Positions 50,157 through 59,058 of a stretch of 64,000 nt of DNA are shown here, piece after piece (the first letter of the stretch is position 1; each line of letters starts with the position of its first letter). This DNA comes from CAHJWH01 sp965198905 (GTDB taxonomy: Bacteria > Pseudomonadota > Alphaproteobacteria > Caulobacterales > Caulobacteraceae). The stretch is from contig OZ240678.1 of NCBI GenBank assembly GCA_965198905.1, positions 806,001 to 870,000 of the forward strand, in the 5' to 3' direction. The position numbers and the translations under genes were made by a program. The notes beneath the pieces were generated by a model. It saw nothing but the letters and a program-made list of their open reading frames with translations, made no database searches and had not been told where the DNA came from.

Positions 50157-51536
50157 GTGTCGAGGCGGATGATGACGAAAGCGATGATCAGCGCGGGAGC
50201 AAGGCTCGCCGCGATAGCGCTCGCCACCACGGGGGCGATCACCCTAACGGCCTGCGAAGAGCACCCCTACCCCTCCGCCGCTCCGGGCGAAGCGACGGCG
50301 GCGCCTCGTCCGGACGACGCCACCCTGGCGGGCGCTCCCGCCGGACCGGGCGGCGGATATCAGGTTTCCCCAACCACGCGCAGCCCCACCGTCTATCCGC
50401 CAGGAGGCGCGCCCTATCCGCCGCAAGGCTACGCCCAGGACGGCCCGCCGCCTCGTGGACCTTACGGCCCGCCGGCTCACAGCTATCCCCCGGGCTACGG
50501 CGGCGGGTATGCGGCCACCGCGCCGCCCGAGATCATCACCATGGCCCCGATCCCCAATCCGCCGGAGCGGACGTACCGCTACGGATCGGGGCGGAGCGAC
50601 CATCACCACGCTCATTACTATAGCAGGCGCGCCTATTCGCAGCCCGCCCATGAGATGGGGCGCCCTCACCACCTGCATCACCGTCGGCGCTTCATCTACG
50701 GCGCAGTCCATCCTGCGACGGCCAGGGCGCCCCAGGCCTATCGCCCAGCTGCTGCGCCGGCTTCCGTCCACAGGAGAATGGCACAGCCGACGACCGGCCA
50801 CCCCCAGGCGAGGGCGATCGCACCCGCGGCTCAGCCTCAGCTGTCCCGGCCTCAGCTATCCCAATCCCAGCTGACCCAGCCCCAGGCGCTCGACCATTAC
50901 CGCCACCATCACCACGCGGTCGCGCCCACCACCAACACCACGTCGACGACCCGCACCGTGACGAGCACCAACACCGTCGCCGCGGACAACGGGACGGAGG
51001 CGGATCGCTACCAGGCGCTGGAGCGTGATCTGCGCGATCAGTTCGCTCAGAGCGGTCGCCTCTCGGCGCCTTCGCACACCGACGTCGGCCAGACCGCCCT
51101 GGTCTCCCTGACGCTGCCCGCCGACTTCGCCCAGACCGTCCGTACCGAGGCCGCCAAGCAGAACCTGTCCCAGCAGGCGATGACGATGAACCTGACCGCC
51201 GGGCTCTCGGGCGAGGGCTACACCATCGTTCCGGCCGAGGCCCAGACCCTGCCCCTGGCGATGGACGCGCCCACCAGCTTCACCTGGAGGGTCACGCCGA
51301 ACGGCGCCAGCCGCGGGGCCTTGAAGGCGTCGGTGCGGGCGGTGATGGGCGATGGCCATGAGGTTGTGCTCGGCGACAAGACTGCGGGCTCGGGCTCGGC
51401 CACTGGGCGTATCGTCGGGATAGGGCTGCTCGCCCTGATCGCCCTGGTCCTGCTCGGCTGGGCGGCCCAGCGGCGGCGCCCGGTTCTTACCGGGGCCACC
51501 AAGCCGCGCGCGAGCCACACCAACGGCGTCGCCTGA
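50157..51536 (+). CDS. His/Pro-rich lipoprotein with C-terminal membrane segment
   Basis: A protein of 455-459 residues. The N-terminus (AAIALATTGAITLTAC) is a lipoprotein signal with a lipobox ending in Cys. The next 150 residues are low complexity, rich in Pro, Gly, Tyr and His. A short Gln/Leu repeat zone (QLSRPQLSQSQLTQPQ) and a Thr-rich linker (TTNTTSTTRTVTSTNT) lead to a folded domain (YQALERDLRDQFAQSG, VSLTLPADFAQTVRTEA). A membrane helix IVGIGLLALIALVLLGW near residue 430 ends with RRR. No known family is recognised. Possible starts are GTG 50157 or the ATGs at 50169/50172, with GAGG just upstream. Confidence 0.7.
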   Translation: MSRRMMTKAMISAGARLAAIALATTGAITLTACEEHPYPSAAPGEATAAPRPDDATLAGAPAGPGGGYQVSPTTRSPTVYPPGGAPYPPQGYAQDGPPPRGPYGPPAHSYPPGYGGGYAATAPPEIITMAPIPNPPERTYRYGSGRSDHHHAHYYSRRAYSQPAHEMGRPHHLHHRRRFIYGAVHPATARAPQAYRPAAAPASVHRRMAQPTTGHPQARAIAPAAQPQLSRPQLSQSQLTQPQALDHYRHHHHAVAPTTNTTSTTRTVTSTNTVAADNGTEADRYQALERDLRDQFAQSGRLSAPSHTDVGQTALVSLTLPADFAQTVRTEAAKQNLSQQAMTMNLTAGLSGEGYTIVPAEAQTLPLAMDAPTSFTWRVTPNGASRGALKASVRAVMGDGHEVVLGDKTAGSGSATGRIVGIGLLALIALVLLGWAAQRRRPVLTGATKPRASHTNGVA

Positions 51537-51556
51537 TCTTCTTCGACGGCAAAGAG

Positions 51557-51582
51557 GGCGAGGCGGCTCCGGTCGCCTCGCC
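51557..51582. terminator. bidirectional hairpin between convergent genes
   Basis: GGCGAGGCG at 51557-51565 is complementary to CGCCTCGCC at 51574-51582 with an 8-base loop, placed between the convergent lipoprotein and Lrp-type regulator genes. No strong T tract follows, so it may act as a weak or factor-assisted terminator for both. Confidence 0.45.
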
Positions 51583-51602
51583 CGATACTTTGCAACCCCG
51601 CC

Positions 51603-52058
51603 TCAGACCGGCAGAAGCCCGCCTCGCTTGATCTCTTCCAGCACCGTGTAGGTCCGCGTCTCACGCACGCCGGGCAGGCGTACGAGAAGTTCGCCCAGGA
51701 AGGCGCGATAGTCGCCCATGTCGCGCAGCCTCGCCTTAATCAGGTAGTCGAAGCCGCCGGCCACCATGTGGCACTCGATCACCTCGGGCATGCGCCGCGC
51801 CGCCTCGGCGAAAGCCTCGAAGATGTCCGGCGTCGTGCGATCCAGCACCACCTCCACGAAGACGAGAAGCGCCCGGTCGACCTTATCCGGATCGATTTCC
51901 ACGCTGTAGCCCAGGATCACGCCCCGTTCGCGCAGCTTGCGCACTCGCTCATGGGCGGCGGCGGGCGACAGGTTGGCGCGCCGCGCCAGCTCCTGGTTGG
52001 TCATCCGGCCGTCGCCCTGCAGCAGGCGTAGGAGGCGCCGGTCCGAGTCGTCGAGCAT
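51603..52058 (-). CDS. putR: Lrp/AsnC-family regulator, probable proline-utilisation activator
   Basis: A 151-residue Lrp-type protein. The N-terminal helix-turn-helix DDSDRRLLRLLQGDGRMTNQELARRANLSPAAAHERVRKLRERGVI is followed by the RAM effector domain (ALLVFVEVVLDRTTPDIFEAF, VIECHMVAGGFDYLIKARLRD, LPGVRETRTYTVLEEIK). It is divergent from putA, with 298 bp between, the PutR arrangement known in alphaproteobacteria where an Lrp protein activates putA in response to proline. ATG 52058 has a GGGGAGGGG site upstream. The symbol rests on context. Confidence 0.85.
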   Translation of the reverse strand: MLDDSDRRLLRLLQGDGRMTNQELARRANLSPAAAHERVRKLRERGVILGYSVEIDPDKVDRALLVFVEVVLDRTTPDIFEAFAEAARRMPEVIECHMVAGGFDYLIKARLRDMGDYRAFLGELLVRLPGVRETRTYTVLEEIKRGGLLPV

Positions 52059-52061
52059 AAA

Positions 52062-52216
52062 CCCCTCCCCCCTTGCGGGAGAGGGAGGGCCCGCGTGTCG
52101 ATAGACACGTGGGAGGGTGAGGGGTCGCACTGCGCGATCAGCCGCAAACGGCGGCGCGACCCCTCACCCTTCCCAGCAAAGCTGGGCCCCTTCCCTCGCC
52201 CGCAGGGGGAGAGGGA
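52062..52216. repeat. large GC-rich inverted repeat in the putR-putA gap
   Basis: The segment starts with CCTCCCCCCTTGCGGGAGAG and ends with its near-complement (CCCTCGCCCGCAGGGGGAGA). An inner pair GGGTGAGGGGTCGC / GCGACCCCTCACCC is exact. It is a long imperfect palindrome of the dispersed type found in caulobacter-like genomes. It overlaps the region where the divergent promoters should lie. Confidence 0.6.
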
Positions 52217-52356
52217 GACGCGTGCGTCCCGCGAGGCAGACGTCTGGCCAAGCAACGTTATCCAGCCCTGATCTTCGTCGCAAGCACTCCTGAAGCGAAG
52301 CACCTTCGCTCCGAACCGACGTACAACGAAGCTCCCACATTGCGCTGGAGCCCGCC

Positions 52357-55300
52357 ATGACCGCCCTGCAGGACTGGGACGCCATCGACGCCCACAAGTA
52401 CCGTGACGAGGCGCAAGCGATCGCCGCCCTGCTCGCCGCCTGCCCCCTGGACGACACCGCCCGAGCCCTGGTGGGCGCGGAGGCCGAGACGCTGGTCCGC
52501 GCCGCCCGTCGCTCGGCCAAGCGCCAGGGCGTGGTGGAGAGCTTCCTGCAGGAGTTCTCGCTGGGGACCAAGGAAGGCCTGGCGCTGATGTGCCTGGCCG
52601 AGGCGCTGCTGCGCACCCCCGACCAGGATACCCGCGACAAGCTGATCGCCGAGAAGATCGGCTCGGCGGACTGGGCCTCGCATCTCGGCCAGTCCGACAG
52701 CCTGTTCGTCAACGCCTCCACCTGGGGGCTGATGCTGACCGGCAAGCTGGTGGACGTGGACGAGGACGCCCGGCGCGACGTCGGCAGCTTCGTGAAGAAG
52801 CTGGCTGGACGTCTAGGCGAACCGGTGGTGCGCCAGGCGGTGCAGGCCGCCGTGCGGATCATGGGGGAGCAGTTCGTGCTCGGCCGCACCATCGAGGAGG
52901 CGCTGCGCCGCGCCCGCAAGGAAGGCGCGCTCTGCTCCTTCGACATGCTGGGCGAAGGCGCCCGCACCGCCGAGGACGCCGCCCGCTACGAGCAGCTCTA
53001 CGCCAGCGCCATCGAGACGGTGGGCAAGGCCGCGGCAGGCGCAGGCCCCGAGCGCGGCCATGGCGTCTCGGTGAAGCTGTCGGCGCTCTGCCCCCGCTAC
53101 GAGGCGACGCAGGAGGCGCGGGTCTGGAGCGAACTCTATCCGCGGCTGAAGCGGCTGGCGGTGCTGGCCGCCCAGTACGACCTGAACTTCGCCCTCGACG
53201 CGGAGGAGGCGGACCGGCTGGTGCTCTCGCTGAAGCTGCTGGAGCGGCTGGCCGGGGAACGCGAACTCGGCCCCTGGACGGGCCTGGGCGTCGTGGTGCA
53301 GGCCTACCAGAAGCGAGCGGTGGAGGTGATCGAGCGGGTGGCCGCCCTGGCGCGGAGTTCCGGCCGCCGCATCATGGTGCGCTTGGTCAAGGGCGCCTAT
53401 TGGGACAGCGAGATCAAGCGCGCCCAGGTGGCGGGGCGTCCCGGCTATCCGGTCTACACCACCAAGCCCGCCACCGACCTCTCCTACCTGGTGGCGGCCA
53501 AGGCGCTGATCGACGCCTCCCCGGCGCTGTACCCCCAGTTCGCCACCCACAACGCCCACACCCTGGCGGCCGTCCACTACATGGCCAAGGAAGCGGGCGT
53601 GCCGATCGAGCACCAGCGCCTGCACGGCATGGGGGAGGCGCTTTACGGCGCCGCCTATGCGCGCCTGGGCAACGACATGGTGCTGCGGGCCTACGCGCCG
53701 GTCGGCGGGCACGAGGACCTGCTGCCCTACCTGGTGCGCCGCCTGCTGGAGAACGGCGCCAACACTTCCTTCGTCCACGCCCTGCTGGACGATCAGGTGC
53801 CCGCGGCGCTCGTGGTGGGCGATCCCATCGCGGCGGTGGAGGCCCATCCCGGCCCCCACGCCAAGATCCCCCTCCCCCGCGACCTCTATGGCCCGTCCCG
53901 ACCCAACACGCTCGGCCGCGACCTGTCGCTGAGGAGCGATGTCAAACGGCTCGCCGCCGCGACCGGGACGCTTCGCGATGAGCGGCTGAGCGCAGGAGCC
54001 ATCGTCGGCGGCAAGCTCTCCGCCGGAACGAACGCTTTCACGATGAGCAGCCCCGCCGACTTTACCCGCGTGCTCGGCGAGACGGCGGAAGCGAACGACG
54101 ACGACATCGACCGCGCCTTCCAGCTCGGCCGTCGGGCCCAGCCGGCCTGGGATCGGTTGGGGGGACCGAAGCGCGCGAAGGTGCTGCGCGCCATGGGCGA
54201 CGCGCTGGAGGCCGACATGGACCGCCTCGTCGCCATCCTGGCGGCAGAGGCCGGCAAGACCCTGCCGGACGCGGTGTCGGAAGTGCGCGAGGCCGCCGAC
54301 TTCTGCCGCTACTACGCGGTGCTGGCGGCGGAACAGTTCCGCGCGCCGGAGGTGCTGAAAGGCCCCGTGGGCGAGACCAACGCGCTTGAGCTGCGCGGCC
54401 GGGGCGTATTCGCCTGTATCAGCCCCTGGAACTTCCCGCTGGCCATCTTCACCGGCCAGATCGCCGCGGCGCTGGCCGCCGGCAACGCCGTACTCGCCAA
54501 GCCGGCGGAACAGACGCCGCTGATCGCGGCGGAAGCCGTGCGGCTGTTCTTCAAGGCAGGGCTGAACCCCAACCTGCTGGCGCTGCTCCCCGGCCGGGGC
54601 GAGACGGTGGGCGCAGCGCTGACCAGCCACGCAGAGCTGGACGGGGTGGCCTTCACCGGCGGCACCTCCACCGCCTGGGCGATCAACCGCACGTTGGCGG
54701 CTCGGAACGGCCCCATCCTGCCCTTCATCGCGGAGACGGGCGGGCTGAACGGCATGTTCATCGACACCACCGCGCTGAAGGAACAGGTGGTGGACGACGT
54801 GATCGCATCGAGCATAGGCTCGGCCGGCCAGCGCTGCTCGGCGCTGCGGGTGCTGTACGTGCCCAAGGACAGCGCAGACATCGTCATCGCCACCTTGAAG
54901 GGCGCGCTGGAAGCGCTGGTGATCGGGGGCGGCGCGGACCCTGCGACCGACATCGGCCCGGTGATCGACGAGGACGCGCGGCGCCTGCTGGTCGACCATG
55001 TGGCCAGGCTAGAGCGCGAGGCGAAGATCATCGCCCGGCGCGACGTGGGCGAGCTGGCGGGGACGGGCGCCTATTTCGGCCCCGTCATCGCCGAGGTGCC
55101 CACGCCCGACTTCCTGGAGCAGGAGGTGTTCGGCCCCATCCTGCACATCTACCGCTACGACCCCGCCAAGCTGCCGGAGGTGGCGGGCAAGCTGGCGGCG
55201 CGCCGCTATGGCCTGACGCTGGGCGTCCACACCCGCATCGACGCCTTCGCCGAACAGGTGCGCGAGCTTGTCCCCGCCGGCAACGTCTACGTGAACCGCT

Positions 55301-55467
55301 CGATCATCGGCGCGGTGGTGGGGGTGCAGCCCTTCGGCGGCGAGGGCCTCTCCGGCACCGGCCCCAAGGCCGGCGGCCCGCACGCACTGCTGCGCTACGC
55401 CGTGGAGCGAGCGTTGAGCGTGAACATCGCCGCGCAGGGCGGCGATCCGATGCTGCTGAACTTGTAA
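52357..55467 (+). CDS. putA: bifunctional proline dehydrogenase / P5C dehydrogenase
   Basis: A 1036-residue PutA that oxidises proline to glutamate with FAD then NAD. The proline dehydrogenase barrel spans about residues 180-470: CSFDMLGEGARTAEDAARY, GHGVSVKLSALCPRYEA, LVKGAYWDSEIKRAQVAG, FATHNAHTLAAV and GNDMVLRAYAPVG. The P5C dehydrogenase spans about 540-1020: FACISPWNFPLAIFTGQIAAALAAGN, Glu in FIAETGGLNGMF, Cys in GSAGQRCSALRVLYVP (about 826) and VGVQPFGGEGLSGTGPKAGGP. It lacks the N-terminal ribbon-helix-helix domain of enteric PutA, so it cannot repress itself; control falls to the adjacent Lrp protein. Confidence 0.97.
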   Translation: MTALQDWDAIDAHKYRDEAQAIAALLAACPLDDTARALVGAEAETLVRAARRSAKRQGVVESFLQEFSLGTKEGLALMCLAEALLRTPDQDTRDKLIAEKIGSADWASHLGQSDSLFVNASTWGLMLTGKLVDVDEDARRDVGSFVKKLAGRLGEPVVRQAVQAAVRIMGEQFVLGRTIEEALRRARKEGALCSFDMLGEGARTAEDAARYEQLYASAIETVGKAAAGAGPERGHGVSVKLSALCPRYEATQEARVWSELYPRLKRLAVLAAQYDLNFALDAEEADRLVLSLKLLERLAGERELGPWTGLGVVVQAYQKRAVEVIERVAALARSSGRRIMVRLVKGAYWDSEIKRAQVAGRPGYPVYTTKPATDLSYLVAAKALIDASPALYPQFATHNAHTLAAVHYMAKEAGVPIEHQRLHGMGEALYGAAYARLGNDMVLRAYAPVGGHEDLLPYLVRRLLENGANTSFVHALLDDQVPAALVVGDPIAAVEAHPGPHAKIPLPRDLYGPSRPNTLGRDLSLRSDVKRLAAATGTLRDERLSAGAIVGGKLSAGTNAFTMSSPADFTRVLGETAEANDDDIDRAFQLGRRAQPAWDRLGGPKRAKVLRAMGDALEADMDRLVAILAAEAGKTLPDAVSEVREAADFCRYYAVLAAEQFRAPEVLKGPVGETNALELRGRGVFACISPWNFPLAIFTGQIAAALAAGNAVLAKPAEQTPLIAAEAVRLFFKAGLNPNLLALLPGRGETVGAALTSHAELDGVAFTGGTSTAWAINRTLAARNGPILPFIAETGGLNGMFIDTTALKEQVVDDVIASSIGSAGQRCSALRVLYVPKDSADIVIATLKGALEALVIGGGADPATDIGPVIDEDARRLLVDHVARLEREAKIIARRDVGELAGTGAYFGPVIAEVPTPDFLEQEVFGPILHIYRYDPAKLPEVAGKLAARRYGLTLGVHTRIDAFAEQVRELVPAGNVYVNRSIIGAVVGVQPFGGEGLSGTGPKAGGPHALLRYAVERALSVNIAAQGGDPMLLNL

Positions 55468-55515
55468 ACGCAGCGCCTCATCTATCGAGAGCTAAACGAG
55501 CCCCGTCTCACTCGG

Positions 55516-55593
55516 CCTCATCCTGAGCTTGTCGAAGGACGAGGCCGCTCACCGCCGCAGGACGCCTCGTCCTTCGACAGGCTCAGGATGAGG
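55516..55593. repeat. dispersed inverted repeat (TCATCCTGAGC type)
   Basis: CCTCATCCTGAGCTTGTCGA and AGGACGAGG are mirrored by CCTCGTCC and TTCGACAGGCTCAGGATGAG, with about 20 bp of loop. This is a common dispersed palindrome of alphaproteobacterial genomes. It lies between the convergent putA and serA genes, so it may also work as a transcription stop. Confidence 0.65.
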
Positions 55594-55633
55594 CGACTAA
55601 AAGCCTCTTTGTCGCCGTCCAGACGCCGGAAGA

Positions 55634-57211
55634 TCAGAAGCTCAGCGCCCGCACCTCCTTGACGTGCGGCAGCGCCTGCACCTTGGCGAGCAGGCCCTCG
55701 TCCAACGCCTGGTCCACCCCCACCAGGGCGATGGCGTCCTCCCCCGCCGCCCGGCGGCCGAGGTTAAAGGTGGCGATGTTCACGCCGGCGTCCGCCAGCA
55801 GGCCGCCGAGCGCCCCGATGAAGCCCGGCTTGTCCAGGTTGGAGACGTAGAGCATGGCCGGCTGGAAGCTGGCGTCCAGCTCCATGCCCTTCACCTCGAC
55901 CACCCGCGGCGCGCCGCCGACCACCACGCCGGCGAAGGCGCGCCGCCCCTTGTCGGTGGTGAGCGTCACCCGGATCAGGCTGTCATAGACGGGGCTCGCC
56001 TCCTGGCGGCTCTCCGAGATCACGATCCCCCGCTCCTTCGCCACCGCAGGCGCGGAGACCATGTTGATCTCCGCCAGCATGGGCCGGAGGATCCCCGCCA
56101 CCAGCGCCGCACTCATCGGCTTGACGTTGAGGCTTGCGACGTCGCCCTCGAAGGCCACGTCGATGGCCTGGATGTTGACGTCCACCATCTGGCCGGCCAG
56201 CGCACCGAGCTTCTCCGCCAGGGCCACGAAGGGCTTCAGCTTGGGCGCCTCCTCGGCCGTCACCGAGGGGCTGTTCAGGGCGTTGGTGACAGCGCCCGTG
56301 AGCAGGTAGTCGCTCATCTGCTCGGCCACCTGTAGCGCCACGTTCTCCTGCGCCTCCAGGGTGGAGGCGCCCAGGTGCGGGGTGGCGATCAGGTTGGGGG
56401 CGCCGAACAGCACGTTCTCGGTGGCCGGCTCGGTGGTGAAAACGTCGAAGCCCGCGCCGCCCACCTGGCCGCTCTCCAGCGCCTCGCGCAGCGCCGCCTC
56501 GTCCACCAGGCCGCCCCGGGCGCAGTTGACGATCAGAACGCCGCGCTTGGTCTTGGCCAACGCCTCGGCCGAGAGGATGCCGCGGGTCTTCTCGGTCATC
56601 GGCGTGTGCAGGGTGATGATGTCGGCGCGGGCGAGCAGCTGGTCCAGCTCCACCTTCTCCACCCCGATCTCCACGGCGCGCTCGCTGGAGAGGAAGGGGT
56701 CGTACGCGATCACCCGCATCTTCAGCCCGTTGGCGCGGTCGGCGACGATGGAGCCGATGTTGCCGGCGCCGATCAGGCCGAGCGTTTTGGCGTAGAGCTC
56801 CACCCCCATGAAGCGGTTCTTCTCCCATTTGCCGGCCTGGGTGGAGGCGTCGGCGGCGGGGAGCTGGCGGGCCAGGGCGAACATCATGGCGATGGCGTGC
56901 TCGGCGGTGGTGATGGAATTGCCGAACGGGGTGTTCATCACCACGATGCCGGCGGCGGTGGCGGCGGGGATGTCCACGTTGTCGACGCCGATGCCGGCGC
57001 GGCCGATCACCTTCATGTTCTTGGCGGCGGCGAGCACCTGCTTGTCGGCCTTGGTGGCGGAGCGGACGGCCAGGCCGTCATAGTCGCCGATGATGGCGAT
57101 CAGCTCGTCTTTCTTCAGGCCCGTCTTGACGTCGGCCTGGACGCCCCGCGCCTTGAAGATGTCGAGGGCGGCGGGGGAGAGCTTGTCGGCGATGAGGACG
57201 CGGGGGGGCAT
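55634..57211 (-). CDS. serA: D-3-phosphoglycerate dehydrogenase
   Basis: A 525-residue long-form SerA, catalysing the first committed step of serine synthesis with NAD. The N-terminal catalytic and Rossmann domains have VLIADKLSPAALDIFKARG, VIGRAGIGVDNVDIPAAT, TLGLIGAGNIGSIVADRANG, VNCARGGLVDEAAL with catalytic Arg, and ATPHLGASTLEAQ with the catalytic His. An allosteric substrate-binding domain follows, and a C-terminal ACT domain ends MLYVSNLDKPGFIGALGGLLADAGVNIATFNLGR in pattern. ATG 57211 has GGAG upstream. It lies 187 bp downstream of serC on the same strand. Confidence 0.97.
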   Translation of the reverse strand: MPPRVLIADKLSPAALDIFKARGVQADVKTGLKKDELIAIIGDYDGLAVRSATKADKQVLAAAKNMKVIGRAGIGVDNVDIPAATAAGIVVMNTPFGNSITTAEHAIAMMFALARQLPAADASTQAGKWEKNRFMGVELYAKTLGLIGAGNIGSIVADRANGLKMRVIAYDPFLSSERAVEIGVEKVELDQLLARADIITLHTPMTEKTRGILSAEALAKTKRGVLIVNCARGGLVDEAALREALESGQVGGAGFDVFTTEPATENVLFGAPNLIATPHLGASTLEAQENVALQVAEQMSDYLLTGAVTNALNSPSVTAEEAPKLKPFVALAEKLGALAGQMVDVNIQAIDVAFEGDVASLNVKPMSAALVAGILRPMLAEINMVSAPAVAKERGIVISESRQEASPVYDSLIRVTLTTDKGRRAFAGVVVGGAPRVVEVKGMELDASFQPAMLYVSNLDKPGFIGALGGLLADAGVNIATFNLGRRAAGEDAIALVGVDQALDEGLLAKVQALPHVKEVRALSF

Positions 57212-57251
57212 GGGAGGGCTCCTGTAGAGCTTGAAGGTGTGAAGGTATGGC

Positions 57252-57394
57252 GCATCTCCCTCCCCCCCTGAGGGGAGGGTCGGGGTGGGGAACCGCCGCC
57301 GCTGCAGCCGATCAAGCTTGAGCGAGCCAGCACCTGCAAGGTTTGCGGCGGCTGCCCCCCACCCCGACCCTCCCCTCAAGGGGGAGGGAGATGC
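57252..57394. repeat. GC-rich inverted repeat between serC and serA
   Basis: GCATCTCCCTCCCCCCCTGA followed by GGGGAGGGTCGGGGTGGGG is mirrored by CCCCACCCCGACCCTCCCC and AAGGGGGAGGGAGATGC about 65 bp later. This near-perfect 39-bp arm pair would form a large hairpin in the serC-serA transcript. It resembles the putR-putA palindrome in composition. Confidence 0.6.
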
Positions 57395-57398
57395 GAGG

Positions 57399-58574
57399 TC
57401 AGGCGGGGCTAAGTTCGGCGGAAACGGTGGCGAAGGCCCAGTCGAGCCAGGGGGTCAGCGCCTCCAGGTCGGTGTGGTCCACCGTGGCGCCGCACCAGAT
57501 GCGCAGGCCAGGCGGCGCGTCGCGGTAGGAGCCAACGTCGAGCGCTGCGCCCTCCTTCTCGAGCAACGAAGCGAGCTTCTTGGCGAAGTCGGCCTGGACC
57601 TTCTCAGGCAGGACTGTCATCTTCGAATCGATCACCTTGAAACACACCGAGGTGTTGGAGCGTACGGCCGGATCAGCCGCCAGGAAGGCCACCCAGGGCG
57701 TCCGTCCCACCCAGCGGGCCAGCACATCCAGGTTGCGGTCGGCGCGGCTCTGCATCGCCTCCAGGCCGCCGATGGACTGCGCCCACTTCAGCGCGTCGAT
57801 GCAGTCCTCGACGCAGAGCATCGACGGCGTGTTGATGGTCGCGCCCTCGAAGATCTCGGCGTTCAGCTTGCCGCCCTTCGTCATGCGGAACAGCTTGGGC
57901 AGGGCGCGGTCCGGCGTGAAGCTCTCCAGCCGCTCCACCGCTCGCGGCCCCAGGATCAGCACCCCGTGCGCCGCCTCGCCGCCGAGCGCCTTTTGCCAGG
58001 AGAAGGTCACCACATCGAGCTTGTCCCAGTCCAGCGCTTGGGCGAAGCAGGCCGAGGTCGCGTCGCAGATCGTGATCCCTGTCCGGTCGGCGGCGATGAA
58101 GTCGGCGTTCGGCACGCGCACGCCCGAGGTCGTGCCGTTCCAGGTGAAGACCAGATCCGCGTCGGCGCGGACCTTGGTCAGGTCCGGCAGCTCGCCATAG
58201 GGAGCGTCCAGCACCTGCGCGTCCAGCTTCAGCTGCTTGACCGCATCGGTCGCCCAGTCCTTGCCGAAGCTCTCGAAGGCCAGCAACTGCACCGGCCGGC
58301 AGCCCAGCATCGACCACATGGCCATCTCCACCGCGCCGGTGTCGGAACCGGGGACGATGCCGATCAGGTGGGTGTCGGGGACCTCCAGAACGGCGCGCGT
58401 GAGTGCGATCGCCTCCTGCAGCCGCGCCTTGCCGAGCTTTGAACGGTGCGAACGCCCAAGCACCGCGGATTTGAGGTTTTCGGGGGTCCAGCCGGGACGC
58501 TTGGTGCAGGGGCCGGAAGAGAATTCGGGGCGCGCAGGGCGCACGACCGGCTTGGCCGGGGCGGTGGTCGTCAT
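57399..58574 (-). CDS. serC: phosphoserine aminotransferase
   Basis: A 391-residue PLP-dependent enzyme of the alphaproteobacterial SerC type; it converts 3-phosphohydroxypyruvate to phosphoserine. It begins RPEFSSGPCTKRPGWTPENL, has HLIGIVPGSDTGAVEMAMWSML, FTWNGTTSGVRVPN, DATSACFAQ, and the PLP lysine in VVTFSWQKALGGEAAHGVL (about residue 190). The C-terminal LRIWCGATVDHTDLEALTPWLDWAF completes the domain. It is the first gene of a serC-serA unit and is preceded by a probable structured leader. Confidence 0.96.
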   Translation of the reverse strand: MTTTAPAKPVVRPARPEFSSGPCTKRPGWTPENLKSAVLGRSHRSKLGKARLQEAIALTRAVLEVPDTHLIGIVPGSDTGAVEMAMWSMLGCRPVQLLAFESFGKDWATDAVKQLKLDAQVLDAPYGELPDLTKVRADADLVFTWNGTTSGVRVPNADFIAADRTGITICDATSACFAQALDWDKLDVVTFSWQKALGGEAAHGVLILGPRAVERLESFTPDRALPKLFRMTKGGKLNAEIFEGATINTPSMLCVEDCIDALKWAQSIGGLEAMQSRADRNLDVLARWVGRTPWVAFLAADPAVRSNTSVCFKVIDSKMTVLPEKVQADFAKKLASLLEKEGAALDVGSYRDAPPGLRIWCGATVDHTDLEALTPWLDWAFATVSAELSPA

Positions 58575-58622
58575 CGATGTCTCCCATCCTTACAGATGGA
58601 CTGCACCCCGTTGGGAGGGTGT
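58575..58622 (-). ncRNA. probable serC leader RNA motif
   Basis: Directly upstream of serC the minus strand folds into two hairpins: CACCC-TCCCAAC-GGGGTG (58604-58621) and CCATC-TGTAAG-GATGG (58584-58599). The second contains the GGATGGGAG ribosome-binding site. A conserved serC motif with hairpins ahead of serC is known in alphaproteobacteria. The arrangement suggests translational control of serine synthesis. I match it on placement and hairpins, not on a covariance search. Confidence 0.55.
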
Positions 58623-58833
58623 GGCCCGCCGCCAGAAACCCCGCTCCGGTCTGCGATGCAAGTGGAAACTGGCCGTGAACCCTGTCCCGCTCCGGCGTTC
58701 ACCAGCAGTTCAGCGCTAAGGCGGCTAGATGACGTCGGCGCGCTGCGGAAGGGATCGGCTTACCGGCTCACCCGTTTGACGCTCGGGCGGAAGCTTGGCC
58801 GTGGGCCATGCGGACACTCAGGAGCTAAATAGA

Positions 58834-58992
58834 ATGAAGATCCTGGTATCGGCGCTCATCGCCAGCATGGCGCTCATGGCGGCGGGCGGCGCTGACGCAA
58901 GACCCTACTTCCATCACCGTTACTATCACCATCACCACTACTTCCACCCGTATCACCACCACGACTTCCATCGCTATCATCACCCCTACTGA
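58834..58992 (+). CDS. small secreted His/Tyr-rich protein (copy 1)
   Basis: A 52-residue protein. The signal peptide (ILVSALIASMALMAAGGADA) leaves a mature peptide of about 29 residues that is more than 40 percent His with Tyr and Phe (HHRYYHHHHYFHPYHHH). An AGGAG ribosome site lies nine bases upstream of ATG 58834. Such a peptide could bind Zn, Cu, Ni or haem outside the cytoplasm; this is inference from composition. It is divergent from serC and followed by a sister gene. Confidence 0.7.
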   Translation: MKILVSALIASMALMAAGGADARPYFHHRYYHHHHYFHPYHHHDFHRYHHPY

Positions 58993-59058
58993 ACTCAGGG
59001 CTAATGCCGACGCCCCAGGCGTTAGCCGAAGTCTTAATTGTCACCACGGAGAGACGAA

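Noticed and set aside
52813..54999. 728-codon open frame antisense to putA
   Set aside because: It is the mirror of a highly conserved GC-rich gene; composition is Arg/His/Gly-rich with no recognisable domain and no ribosome site.
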